Assembly (NCBI RefSeq): GCF_036884655.1
Contig: NC_088330.1
Span: forward strand, 33,523,001 to 33,587,000
Origin: Musa acuminata AAA Group
Lineage: Eukaryota > Streptophyta > Magnoliopsida > Zingiberales > Musaceae
DNA length: 64,000 nucleotides
Reading direction: 5' to 3'
The notes under the pieces were generated by a model, which worked only from the letters and a program-made list of their open reading frames with translations, made no database searches and was not told the DNA's origin. This document shows, piece after piece, positions 54,682 through 64,000 of the stretch (positions are counted from its first letter, which is position 1; the number at the start of each line of letters is the position of its first letter). The position numbers were made by a program, and so were the translations under genes.

Positions 54682-54795
54682 CAAGGTTTGCCAACCTGGG
54701 TATCAGGTCTGACTCAGATTTATTGGATTGGTACATACCAGTCAGTACTGGTGTTATGACATATGGTATACCAATAAGTATCAATGTTTTTGGAG
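54682..54795. repeat. Diverged GGTAC/GGTATACC-type repeat, copy 3
   Basis: Starts CCAAGGTTTGCC and carries GGTACATACCAG and GGTATACCAATA words. The AAGGTTTGC opening matches the copy at 1015. More decayed than the other two. Confidence 0.35.
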
Positions 54796-54979
54796 AGGAT
54801 GAAACATGGGAGAAGAAGAAGAGATGATGGAGGAAAGAGGAAAGAAGAGGAAACGATGTTGGAGAAAGAGGAAGAGGAAGAGGAGAAAGACTTACTTGAC
54901 ATATGACAATTTACAGTGAGATCCGATCACCCCAGTTGCTTGCGTGAGAAGTGTCGTGCAATGATATAAGCCTTTACAA

Positions 54980-56230
54980 GTTTCAATACTTTATAATCTG
55001 AGTTTCGATCACCTTAGAATAGTCATGGATAATCCATAATAATTATTTGAGTTAGCAATTCTTCTTATCTTTATGAGCTTTATACAACTCTTTTGGTTAT
55101 TGAGCAACTCATTCTATTTTGTATAGTCTTATTTTTTAGTCATGTTTGTCTTAAGCACTTCATTTGCCTTACGTATCGTCAAGTTTGATAGTCAACATCA
55201 AGTTATAACTCGAACTCAGTCATTCCAACTTTTGTGCTATGCGTTCTTCCTAACTTACCTTATCTTCATGATGCCTCTCATGCGAATGATTGATCATTCA
55301 TTTGAATAACAATCTCGAATGTCCGCTTTTTTTAGCGACTTCTTTCCTTATACCATAACGTATGTTTCTTCTAAACAATTATGTGTGCTGGTTGCCCTCA
55401 ACGTAACCTTGATAGGTTCTCCACATTTACATACCAAATGTTTTTAAGTGTGCTTGTCCAACTCTGATATCATCTGTCATTAACTTAGTTGGTTATGTCT
55501 AATCGTGCGATACCCTTACGTACCCGTCCATAAAGGGTCAGCCTCCTTGAAACCTCTAATAATTATTTAAGAATATAAAAAAAAGACGGATTAGAAAATA
55601 TATTTCACTCAGGATTCATAAGCAACCATTTCAGCAAATACATGATAGTCAATATAAATTACAACTTCACAAAATCTGAAGTATCGGACAACAAAAAAAA
55701 TCGAAGATGATCCACCATAAATCAAATAAAATAAAGCTGTCAAACGTATTGTAAACCCTCTATATGCTGTACCAACCATGAATAAATATGCATGACAATT
55801 TATTGGATAAAATAATAATATTAGTTCAAATTAATTATTTTTCACTTAATTTTTAGGTTTCAAAGTGCGTTCTACCGTTATGCTACTGTTTGAATTTGAT
55901 TCAACAAAATCTATCATATTCTAACAAGAAATTGACGAACACTAAGTATATTTGGTAGATCGTATTTTGATGCTCTATAGTTTCAATGGTCTAGTCGTAA
56001 CTTGTATCGAGAGTTTACAATCTTGATTCATCATTCTACTTATATATTCATATTTTTCGTTATTCATTATATCTTGAAGAATATATCCTATCCATAGGAT
56101 CCTTGATGAAAGGATATTTTTTTTATCTCGTCAAGAAAGACATATTCATCCTACCAATCAATAATTCATTGCTTTTTTAATTCCCATCCATCGATAAGGA
56201 TCTTATCCAAGTTGTCAAAGGGTTTTTACA
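54980..56230 (-). mobile_element. Retroelement remnant upstream of the left NAC copy (matches 59830-61200)
   Basis: Word order (TTTATGAGCTTTATACAACT, CTGGTTGCCCTCAACG, ACTCTGATATCAT near 55467, then CACTCAGGATTCATAAGC) recurs upstream of the right NAC copy. The GCTCTGATATCAT form there resembles the complement of a TGGTATCAGAGC primer site, which would make this antisense leader plus LTR sequence. No intact frame. Confidence 0.5.
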
Positions 56231-56568
56231 TCGATAAGGATCAACAATGTCACTAATGAGGTCAATACAAAGAGTGATCTAACCGGAGAAGCAATCCCGT
56301 CTGACTTGGTGGGTCCCATGGTGGCCAATCAAGAGGCAGGGGCGTCGATGGATTTGATGCCGCCCGACGTCATCGTCCCCAACCTTCCTCTCGAAGGAAA
56401 GCCTGAACCAAATATCTACCGTCCGATCGCCGGACGCGTCCATCCCCGCCTCCGCTTTCCCCTGCCGCCGTGGGTCCCTCGTTCTCTCTCTTCCACCTGT
56501 TTTGAAGGGTCTCTCTTCCACCTTATGTGAAGGGAGCTTATGGTCTTATCACAGCAACGGAATGTGGC

Positions 56569-56575
56569 TATAAAA
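56569..56575 (+). promoter_or_regulatory. TATA box of the left NAC copy
   Basis: TATAAAA precedes a conserved leader (CTCTAGGGTTCTTGAGATCC) that is also present upstream of the right copy. Confidence 0.6.
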
Positions 56576-56701
56576 GGTGGGAAAAGAGATCCAAAGCGAG
56601 CGCGTTTTGATCGCTCCTTCTGCTGAACATTGTTCTCTGTAAGAATTTTGTTGGGTTTTTGATCTCCCTCTAGGGTTCTTGAGATCCTATCTCGGTCTCC
56701 T

Positions 56702-57291
56702 ATGGAATTGCCGCCGGGCTTCCGATTCCGTCCGACGGACGCGGAGCTCGTGAATCATTACCTCGAGGAAAAGATCGCTGGCCGGATCAAGTCCGCGGAC
56801 GAGGTCATCTCCGAGATAGATATCTGCAAGTCCGAGCCGTGGGACCTTCCCGGTGATCTTCCCGCACCCAAATCTTACTTACTCCCTCTCCTTCATTGTT
56901 TAATTCACCTTTTTGTCTGTGATTTGTGGTCAGTGTTTGTTTTCCCCATTTTCTTTGGCAAAAATTAGATTTTCGGTGCGGACTGTGTTGAAATTTTCGA
57001 TCTTGCGTTTCGCGCTACAGTCAATTCTTTTGTTTCTCATTTCTAACAGTATTGTTTCCAGGTTCATCATTGATCAAAGCAGACGATTCGGAGCGGTTCT
57101 TCTTCACGCCGAAGGACCAGAAATATCTCACTGGCAACCGTTCCAACCGAGCTACCAAGGCTGGCTACTGGAAAGCCACAGGGAAGGATCGGATGATCGG
57201 GTCCATATCTCGGGTTCCTACAATCAGAGGCACGAAGAAGAAGACCCTTGTGTTTTACCAAGACTGTGCCCCCAGGGGGCGTTCCCACTAA
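56702..57291 (+). pseudogene. Truncated NAC-domain gene (left copy), about 126 residues
   Basis: Exons 56702-56852 and 57062-57291 join in phase and encode [56 protein letters not shown] and [14 protein letters not shown], that is NAC subdomains A to most of D. Compared with the right copy there is a 3-bp AAG insertion at GTKKKTLVFY. Homology ends in CAPRGRSH and a stop, where the right copy continues into [14 protein letters not shown]. The end of subdomain D, all of E and the regulatory region are missing, and sequence beyond 57291 is unrelated retroelement-like DNA. TATA box, leader and splice sites are intact, so a mini-NAC protein might still be made. Called pseudogene for its missing DNA-binding and activation parts. 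Confidence 0.8.
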
Positions 57292-58455
57292 TTGGATCAG
57301 ACGATCTCAGATTTGGATTTGAATAACTGGTTTTATTACGGGATTTGAGTGATTGATCGAGAAAATTTTCGATCTCAAAATCTGTGTAAATACTTTAATA
57401 TCAATGAATAAAAATCATCTATTTCACCAAACTTATTTCTCAATTTAACATGGTATCGACTTTCTCGCTGTCCGACGTCACCCCGCTGCCAGTTTTCTCC
57501 TCCCTACGCCGGCGGTCCTTCTGCTGGTTACCGCCGTCGATCGGCTGCAGCAACCTCCCTCTGCCTTGTCGCAGCCACCTTCTCCTCCCTACGTCGGCGT
57601 CTTCCCCTCTCCTCCCTGAGCCGGCGGCTTTCTTTGCGGCCGCCTGCTCCAGACGGCTGAGTACGGCGGGAGAAGCGGTCGGTGAGTCGCGCACGCATCT
57701 CACAGATCCTACCCCCTCCCATCTCCATCGGCGACGACCGCAGCTTCCTACTCTTCTTCTCTTCTCCTCCGACCTCGGTCGATCTTCCTCACCGACGGAT
57801 CGCAGGAGGCGACTCCCACCGTCTTCTTTTCCAGCGGTGGTTGTTCTCCCAGCGGCGACTCGGTTTCTTCCCAACAGCGACTGCCGCGTTTCCTCGGCGA
57901 ACGGCGGCTGTCTTCCTCTCCATCGGCGTTACGGTAGAGGCGGCGTCTCTGCCCCCCGCTGCCGTTCCGCTCTCTACCGGCGAAGCGCTCTGTGCCCCGA
58001 GCGCCCCCGCTCACCTTCTTCCTCACCGTCCGCCGCAACTTGCTCGGCGGCCTGATCTCTTCGCCGCCAACCAAATCACAGCCGGCGGACTTCAAGCCAC
58101 CGCGACAGCCTGCTCTCCGCCGTCGATCTTCCTCACCGGCAAATAGCAGGAGGCGAGTGCAGTGAAGAAACATCTTGCTCGGCGGTCTCTTCACTTCGCC
58201 GTCGAGCAGAAGCATGAGACAAGTGCCCCCCACCTTCTTTCTGCGGCGGCAAAGCCGAACCTTCTTCTCCTGGCCGCAAGCGTCTCCCTTTTCTTCCTCA
58301 CCGGCTGTCGAGCGCCCGCCAACACCTTTCGGCGGTTGCACGGCAGCAGGCCGAGCGCCCGCCGCCTCCTCTGGACCGTGCGGTCTTCTTCGGTTGTGCA
58401 ATTTGATCCGTCAGATCGAGATAGACAGCAGCCTCCCCTCTTCCGCAATTTGATA
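57292..58455 (+). mobile_element. Retroelement-like LTR end, primer-site-like word and GC-rich leader
   Basis: The stretch to 57450 ends in CAATTTAACA with an AATAAA word near 57406 and a GATCGAGAAAATTTTCGATC palindrome near 57355. It is followed at once by TGGTATC, the first seven bases of a copia primer site. Then comes about 1 kb of C/T- and GC-rich sequence with open frames in several phases but no known domain. CGATCTTCCTCACCG occurs twice (near 57780 and 58123). This matches the layout LTR, PBS, long leader seen in the copia element at 7.7 kb. No gag-pol follows and no TSD was found, so it is truncated. Confidence 0.5.
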
Positions 58456-59219
58456 AGCTATACAATTGTTGTTCCTGAACGAAACAATTCACTGATCTTT
58501 TGATATCATCTATTAGCCTACACAATTGACTTTTTTAATTATTCATAAGAAAAGATTGGAGATTTCAATCCAGTAATAAACCCTCGTCATAATTATGATA
58601 AAATTATTTTATTTTATGAGTAATTCAAGACTCAATTGTTAATCCATTACATTCTAACCGTGGAATGAATTCAGACTGTGACCTCTCAATGACTTCTGTC
58701 GACACATTGTAGGATCTTCGTCTTCGTTTGTTTGACAATCAATCATTTCTGTATTCGTTTGTTTGACAATCAAAACACAATTTTATGACAATATGTTGCC
58801 TAACAGCTTCTGAAGTCCAACTTTGCTGAAGTTGGTGTTATCTGGATCCTAAGTCTCTACCCCCAGCATAATCTCCACCGCACATCGCTTACTTCACAAC
58901 AACTTGAATGGTAGTATTATAATATATTATTCAAGAATACTCACATTCGCATTCTCTTACCTCGTGTTAAGATCTTGTGGCCTCGATTTCGCCTCTATAA
59001 GTTGAATTACCTTAGTTCCTCTGTTAAATGCTTCTTCGAGATAAGATGGATGTGTCTTGAAGCTCCCTTCATCTTTAGCACCATAGGATGAGTCTGCTCT
59101 ATCAGAATGAGGGACCTATGGAACAATATGATATTGTTGTTTCCTTTGCAAGAGTTTATGTCTTGACCTTTATCCAATGAAATCTGCATGCCTTTGCTCT
59201 ATGTTTCATCTTCTATGTC
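58456..59219. other. AT-rich spacer; no gene seen
   Basis: Contains two close copies of CGTTTGTTTGACAATCAA near 58725 and 58757. No coding potential is supported. Confidence 0.45.
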
Positions 59220-61200
59220 GACTCCCTTTATACGGCTTGGGTACTTCACCAAGTTCCACCCAGGTTACTTCGTCCCTTGATTAGCATTGAGTTGATGGTG
59301 GCTCTTGCACTCACCATTCCACGGGTCGGCCTTCTATTGAGTCTAATTTCTATATCGACTATAAGTGTATCTTCGTCCGGTGTTGCCTTGAGTCGCTTCA
59401 TCACTTGATCTCGCAATACATCCACCAATGCATTATCTCATGCAAGATCATGGGACGATTCCTCATCGCTCGCTCAGTCCATTGAACTTTGTGAAGTTAT
59501 TATCTTAAGGAACCCCTTCTCAACATGTACGATTCGTTACACATGATTCTCACTCTAGAGAACCAAGACTTATCCCTCTTGGATATCTATCTCATTGAAA
59601 CAATTTTCCTCATTGTATTCTTATCTCTGGAAGTTTTGAAGACTATCATCCACTTGGACTACTCCGTCTTGCTAAATAAATTATGTATTGTGCTGCCCTC
59701 ACGAACGCACTTATGAAATTGTGACTCTTCGCAAATATAGCCTACACTTTATCCCTCAAGTCCTAACAATAGACTAAACTTACTATACACTTCAACCTCT
59801 TACGGGATGTATTCTTCTCATGCCGAAGAGAATGTTTTAATGCTCTATAGCATCTAGGTTGTCACCTTAGGATGGTCACAGATAATCCATTGTCCGTGTA
59901 CAAGCTCTTGCATGAGTACCAAATTCTTCAAATTAGTAATTTCTCTCACCTCTATGAGCTTTGCACAACTCTTTTGGTCGCTGAGCAACCCATCCCACTT
60001 TGTATAGTCTCATCCTTTACCAAGCACCTCGCTTGCCTTGAGCATCATCAAGTTTAGTTGTCAATATTGAGTCATAGCTCGAACTAAGTCATCCCAATCT
60101 TTGTATGTTATATGTTCTTCCTAGCTCGCTTGTCCTCGTGGTGCTTCTTATGCGAATGGTTGGTCATTCTTCTGAATACCAATCTTGGATACTTGCTCTT
60201 ATCTTATTGACTTCTTTCACTATACCTTAATACCTATTTCTTCTAAATAGTCATGTATGCTGGCTGCCCTCAACGCAATCTTGCTAAGTCTCCAACATTT
60301 GCATACCAAGTGTTTATGAGTATGCTTTTCTTGCTCTGATATCATATGTTATGCTTAAGTCGTACGACACATTTACGTATCCATCCGCAAAGAATCAATT
60401 TCCCTGAAATATTTTATGGTCCTTTAAGGACCTAAAAAAAAAGATTGGTTAGAGAAAGTATTTCACTCAAGCTCCATAAGTAGTCATTTCAATAAATACA
60501 TGATAGTCAATACAAATTATAAACATGGACATCGTAAACTCTGAATGATCATACGATAAATGATCCAAGATAGTCCACCATAGACCAAACAAAATGAGGC
60601 TGCCAAGCCTATTGCCAGTCCTCTATAAAGCATGAACAAAATATTATTTTTATAATTATATCGTTGATAATTTATTGGATAAAATAGTAATATTAATTTA
60701 AATTAATTATTTTTGAGTTAACTCAGATCAATCATTATGCTACTATTTGAATTTGATTCAACAAAATCTGTCATATTCTAATAAGAAATTAACAAACACC
60801 GATGTTATTAATTATATTTAGTTGATCATATTTGGATGCTCTATAGTTTCACTGGTTTAATCGTAACTTATATTGAGAGTTTATAATCTTGATTCATCAT
60901 TCTACTTATATATTGGTAGCTTTCCGTATTCATTATATCTCGAAGAATATATCCTATTCGTAGGGATCTTTGATGAAAAGAATTCTTTTTTAACATCAAG
61001 AGAGACATATTCATCCTACCGATGCATTGATGCCTTTTTTTTCTTCCTATCCATCGATAAGGATCTTATCAAAGTTGTAAGAGTGTTGTTACCTTTATTA
61101 TCTCTTATATATTTCTTTACTCCATCTCTTCACTTGGGATGAATGGAAACAACTTTCTTATAAAAAGAACAAGGCATAAATGAAAGAGTGAGCTGATTCA
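59220..61200 (-). mobile_element. Retroelement remnant upstream of the right NAC copy
   Basis: From about 59830 the sequence parallels 54980-56230 in order and orientation. GCTCTGATATCAT near 60336 is close to the complement of a primer binding site, and left of it lies C/T-rich sequence as expected for an antisense leader. Chance frames are short. The segment 59220-59830 looks like the same kind of antisense sequence but has no counterpart seen at the left copy. Confidence 0.45.
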
Positions 61201-61588
61201 TACTGGCACTGATGAGGTCAATACAAACCTTCTGACTTGCTGGGTCCCAATTGTGGCCAATCAAGAGGCAGGGAGGCGAGTGGGTACCACCAATACACTG
61301 GTCGGAAAGGGACGCTTCTACTGGACGGCCAGTCGAGGTAGTGACTTGCGTCGATGGATCTGATGCCGCGCGACGTCATCATCACCAACCCTTCGTCTCG
61401 AAGGAAAGCCTGAACCAAATATCTACCGTCCGATCTCCATCCAACGGCCAGATAGCCGTCTTCGACGTGTTCATCCCGCGTTCCCTTTCCGCTGCCACCG
61501 TGGGCCCCGCAGTCTCTCTTCAACCTTACGTGAAGGGAGCTTATGGTCATATCACAACAACGGATTTGTTGCGGTACAAAATGTGGCC

Positions 61589-61597
61589 TATAAAAAA
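61589..61597 (+). promoter_or_regulatory. TATA box of the right NAC copy
   Basis: TATAAAAAA sits at the same place relative to the shared leader as TATAAAA in the left copy. Confidence 0.65.
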
Positions 61598-61780
61598 GGT
61601 GGGAAGAAAGATCCCAAGCGAGCGCGTTTTTTATCTCTCCTTCTGTTGAACATTGTTTTCTGTAAGAATTTTGTTGGGTTTTTTATCTCCCTCTAGGGTT
61701 CTTGAGATCCTATCTCGGTCTCCTATGCTCTCTGATCTCTGCGATACAGCTGAAGTAGTGGTTGGATGGTGATTAGGGAA

Positions 61781-64000
61781 ATGGCTGTTCTGTCGGTGGA
61801 GTCCTTCCCGCTGGGCTTCCGATTCCGTCCAACGGACGTGGAGCTCGTGAATCATTACCTCAAGGGAAAGATCACTGGCCGGATCAAGTCCGAGGACGAG
61901 GTCATCTCCGAGATAGATATCTGCAAGTGCGAGCCGTGGGACCTTCCGGGTGATCCTCACGCACCCAAATCTTACTTACTCCCTCTCCTCCTTGGTTTAA
62001 TTCAGGTTCTTGTTGTTAAAACCTTTTTTTTTGTCCGTGATTTGTGTTCAGTGTTTGTTTTCCCCATTTTCTTTAGCAAAAATTAGATTTTTGGTGCGGA
62101 CCTTACAGATGTGTGTTGATATTTTCGATCCTGCGTTTCGCGCTACAGTCAATTCTTTGTTTCCCATCTCTAACAGTATAGTTTCCAGATATATCATTGA
62201 TCAAATCGAGCGATTCGGAGTGGTTCTTCTTCTCGCCGAAGGACCGGAAATATCCGAACGGCAACCGTTCCAACCGAGCTACGAAGGCTGGCTACTGGAA
62301 AGCCACAGGGAAGGATCGGAAGATCAGGTCCATATCTCGGGTTCCTACAATCATAGGCACTAAGAAGACCCTTGTATTTTACCAAGGCCGTGCCCCCAGC
62401 GGCGTCCGCACTACTTGGGTCATGCACGAGTACCGCACCACCGAGAAGGAGTTTGACTCAGGAGAGCAGGCGAGTTTCTTCTTTTCTTTTTGATGGTTTA
62501 TTAAGAACGTTTTTCCAGTTTCTTTGATTCTTGTTTCTGGTGAATCATTCTAAAGCTGACTAGATTTACGCACTTATTCCGACCTTGTTTAAGGTTTGTC
62601 TATTTAGTTGCTTTCCATGCATCAAATCCCACTGGAGCATCTGCAATTTGAATGGCTTCTTTATGTTCCACCACTCGTTCCTGGTGGTTTAAGATGTCTT
62701 GATTGTGAAGTAATTGGTTGATGTGTGACATGGGTTAATATGAGTGAGAGTTTCTTGTGCATAAGAACTAAGAGAAGTGTACCTCTGAAAATTTTTATGG
62801 TTAATTTGTGCCCCTACGTATTAGTTTCTTGAAGGATACATTGGCTACGTTTCTTTTGTGATTCTTTATATTCTTTTAGGCTTGTGCTCTTGTTTCATTT
62901 CTTATCCAATCCTGTGCAGGGTGGCTTCGTTCTCTGTCGTTTGTTCAAGAAGCCTGAAGAGAAGACCCAAATTTCTGATATTGATGATTGCACGGAGGGA
63001 AATGTTGGTGAGATGGAGAGTGGTGACCCCTCTCCTGCTCCTGCTCCTGCTCCAGGCATGCTTTCACCAGTTGAGATGCAGCAAGGAGTAGAAGCAACAG
63101 TGGAAGTTGTTTCACCATTGGATCACAAGCTTCCGGGGTCATATTTGCAAGAAAATTTACAGCCTTTGCCTCCGACCTCTGATATGCAATCATCGGGTGT
63201 CCACGAGTTGCTAGAAGAGAGCCACTGCAGTGAAACTGTTGTTTCAGATCCTCCTTGTGAAACCCTTGTGGGAAATGAGGTAAGTCATCGTGGACATGAA
63301 CGGATCTTGGTATTCAATTACTAAAAATGAAGTTCAGAGGCCTAATTTACCCATTTGTTATATGTTCGAATTTGATCAAGTGAATATTAACTTGCCTTCT
63401 TATTTCTTGCATGCGAAATCAGTTTGGTCTTCGCCTGGATGATTTACCACAATATCTTAACCCAGACTTTGACAAGCTTGGTGGAGTTGACCAGGAATTT
63501 CCAGAATTTGATTACCATTCCAATTCCCCAAGAATAACTTACACGGGGCATGCATTTGATGCTGGAGTTGACTGGGAATTTTCGTCAGGCCTCAATCAAT
63601 GTGACAGCGTTGAAGACGACTCTGTCACCGAGTTCTTAGATGCAGTGCTTTGTGATCCATATGAATGTTCCCCTGAAGTATCATATGTCTGTAGAAGTCT
63701 AAATACTGAGTTTGAGCCACAAGGTCAGATTTGTGTCAGCACAGATGAAACCCCCTGGGACTCCCTATCAGGCAAAAAGAGCAAGAGAGGCAGTGACAAA
63801 GATGATAAAGCTACTGTCTTAGATGTGAGACATTTTTTTCCCAACACATTTTCTGAAAAACATTGTAGGCATTACTACTAGTTTGCAAAATCTGTTGATT
63901 TGCATGAACATATATGATAAAGCAATTACAGTTACCGAATTGCCAAAATTCTAATTTTTGTTGTTTATTGTGTCCCTCAGGACAGCATAGGATTTTCTGG
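61781..64000 (+). CDS. NAC transcription factor, NTL/NAC91-like (right copy), 3' end beyond the window
   Basis: Exons are 61781-61949, 62189-62469, 62920-63279, 63423-63824 and 63981 to the edge, in phase throughout; about 410 residues are visible. The N-terminus [20 protein letters not shown] begins a complete NAC domain: A ([17 protein letters not shown]), B and C ([28 protein letters not shown]), D ([30 protein letters not shown]) and E ([26 protein letters not shown]). The tail is acidic with a Pro/Ala repeat near residue 180 and motifs such as [11 protein letters not shown]. This layout resembles membrane-tethered NTL proteins, which are freed to enter the nucleus under stress; any anchor would lie outside the window. 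Intron 2 starts with GC, not GT. The start at 61781 is preferred over 61766 because it gives the usual short leader before LPLGFRF. Confidence 0.9.
62470..62919 (+). other. GC-AG intron (intron 2 of the right NAC copy)
   Basis: The exon ends GGAGAGCAG and the intron starts GCGAGTTTC; the other end is CCTGTGCAG before GGTGGC. Only this choice keeps the [13 protein letters not shown] junction of NAC proteins. The rest of the donor matches the strong AG/GCGAGT form typical of GC donors. Confidence 0.75.

Larger units (their letters stand above)
53701..54979. other. Intergenic region with microsatellite and a GGTAT-rich repeat
   Basis: No gene is seen. A (CT)n/(TA)n tract lies at 54062-54151, and a weak copy of the GGTAC-type repeat at about 54682-54795. 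A purine-rich stretch follows at 54798-54890. Confidence 0.5.

Noticed and set aside
56702..57291. Left NAC copy as a normal functional NAC gene
   Set aside because: It lacks the end of subdomain D, all of subdomain E and the C-terminal region present in the adjacent duplicate.
57440..58503. Frames of 150-217 residues on both strands
   Set aside because: Composition-driven frames in a C/T- and GC-rich retroelement leader. No known domain and no agreement between strands or phases.

Overview
The window is nuclear DNA of a flowering plant, probably a monocot. Genes are split by GT-AG introns, intergenic DNA is AT-rich and full of decayed LTR retrotransposons and microsatellites, exon starts are GC-rich, and the proteins belong to plant families (LEUNIG_HOMOLOG, a PATROL1/Munc13-like protein, NAC). 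The LTR families and GC-rich first exons suggest Zingiberales (banana group). That is inference only.

Layout. 1-2.8 kb: the 5' part of a minus-strand SAM-dependent methyltransferase-like gene that runs off the left edge. 3.4-17 kb: a nested retrotransposon block. Decayed Ty3/gypsy-like sequence carries an old antisense copia-type LTR (4.4-5.7 kb) and two minisatellite arrays, and is interrupted by a structurally complete Ty1/copia element (7724-14938) with 1,495-bp LTRs, a TTAGG target-site duplication, PBS and PPT, but a broken gag-pol. 18.1-23.4 kb: a five-exon minus-strand MUN-domain (DUF810, PATROL1-like) gene, 1,009 codons. 25.4-25.9 kb: a gypsy-type LTR fragment. 26.6-39.7 kb: a 17-exon plus-strand LEUNIG_HOMOLOG-type corepressor gene (783 aa) whose intron 12 holds a 1,580-bp solo LTR flanked by GGAGG. 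41.8 kb: tRNA-Asn(GUU). 44-47.6 kb: a 213-bp direct repeat and a decayed antisense copia pol. 48.4-49.1 kb: a candidate two-exon 37-residue gene. 49.6-50.3 kb: an intronless gene for a protein with a Lys/Glu-rich tail. 50.3-54 kb: mostly unrecognised, with a LINE fragment and a possible minus-strand transcription unit. 55-64 kb: a duplicated block carrying two NAC genes. The left copy (56.7 kb) is truncated at a retroelement-like boundary. The right copy (61.8 kb to the edge) is intact as far as it can be seen and uses a GC-AG intron.

How the genes relate. They are independent eukaryotic transcription units with no operon logic. The Munc13-like protein should act in vesicle traffic to the plasma membrane, the LEUNIG-like protein in transcriptional repression with adaptor proteins, and the right NAC copy as a transcription factor of the type that often carries a C-terminal membrane anchor (beyond the window). 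I found no convincing new multi-gene system. The points most worth checking are: the recently inserted but coding-dead copia element, with two CAG-to-TAG stops and a GC-rich leader in place of the gag N-terminus; the solo LTR inside the LEUNIG-type intron; the truncated mini-NAC beside its full-length duplicate; the GC-AG NAC intron; a dispersed GGTAC-rich repeat family; and the 37-residue two-exon reading frame. All exon boundaries were set by eye from splice signals and reading-frame continuity, helped by remembered family features; no search was run.
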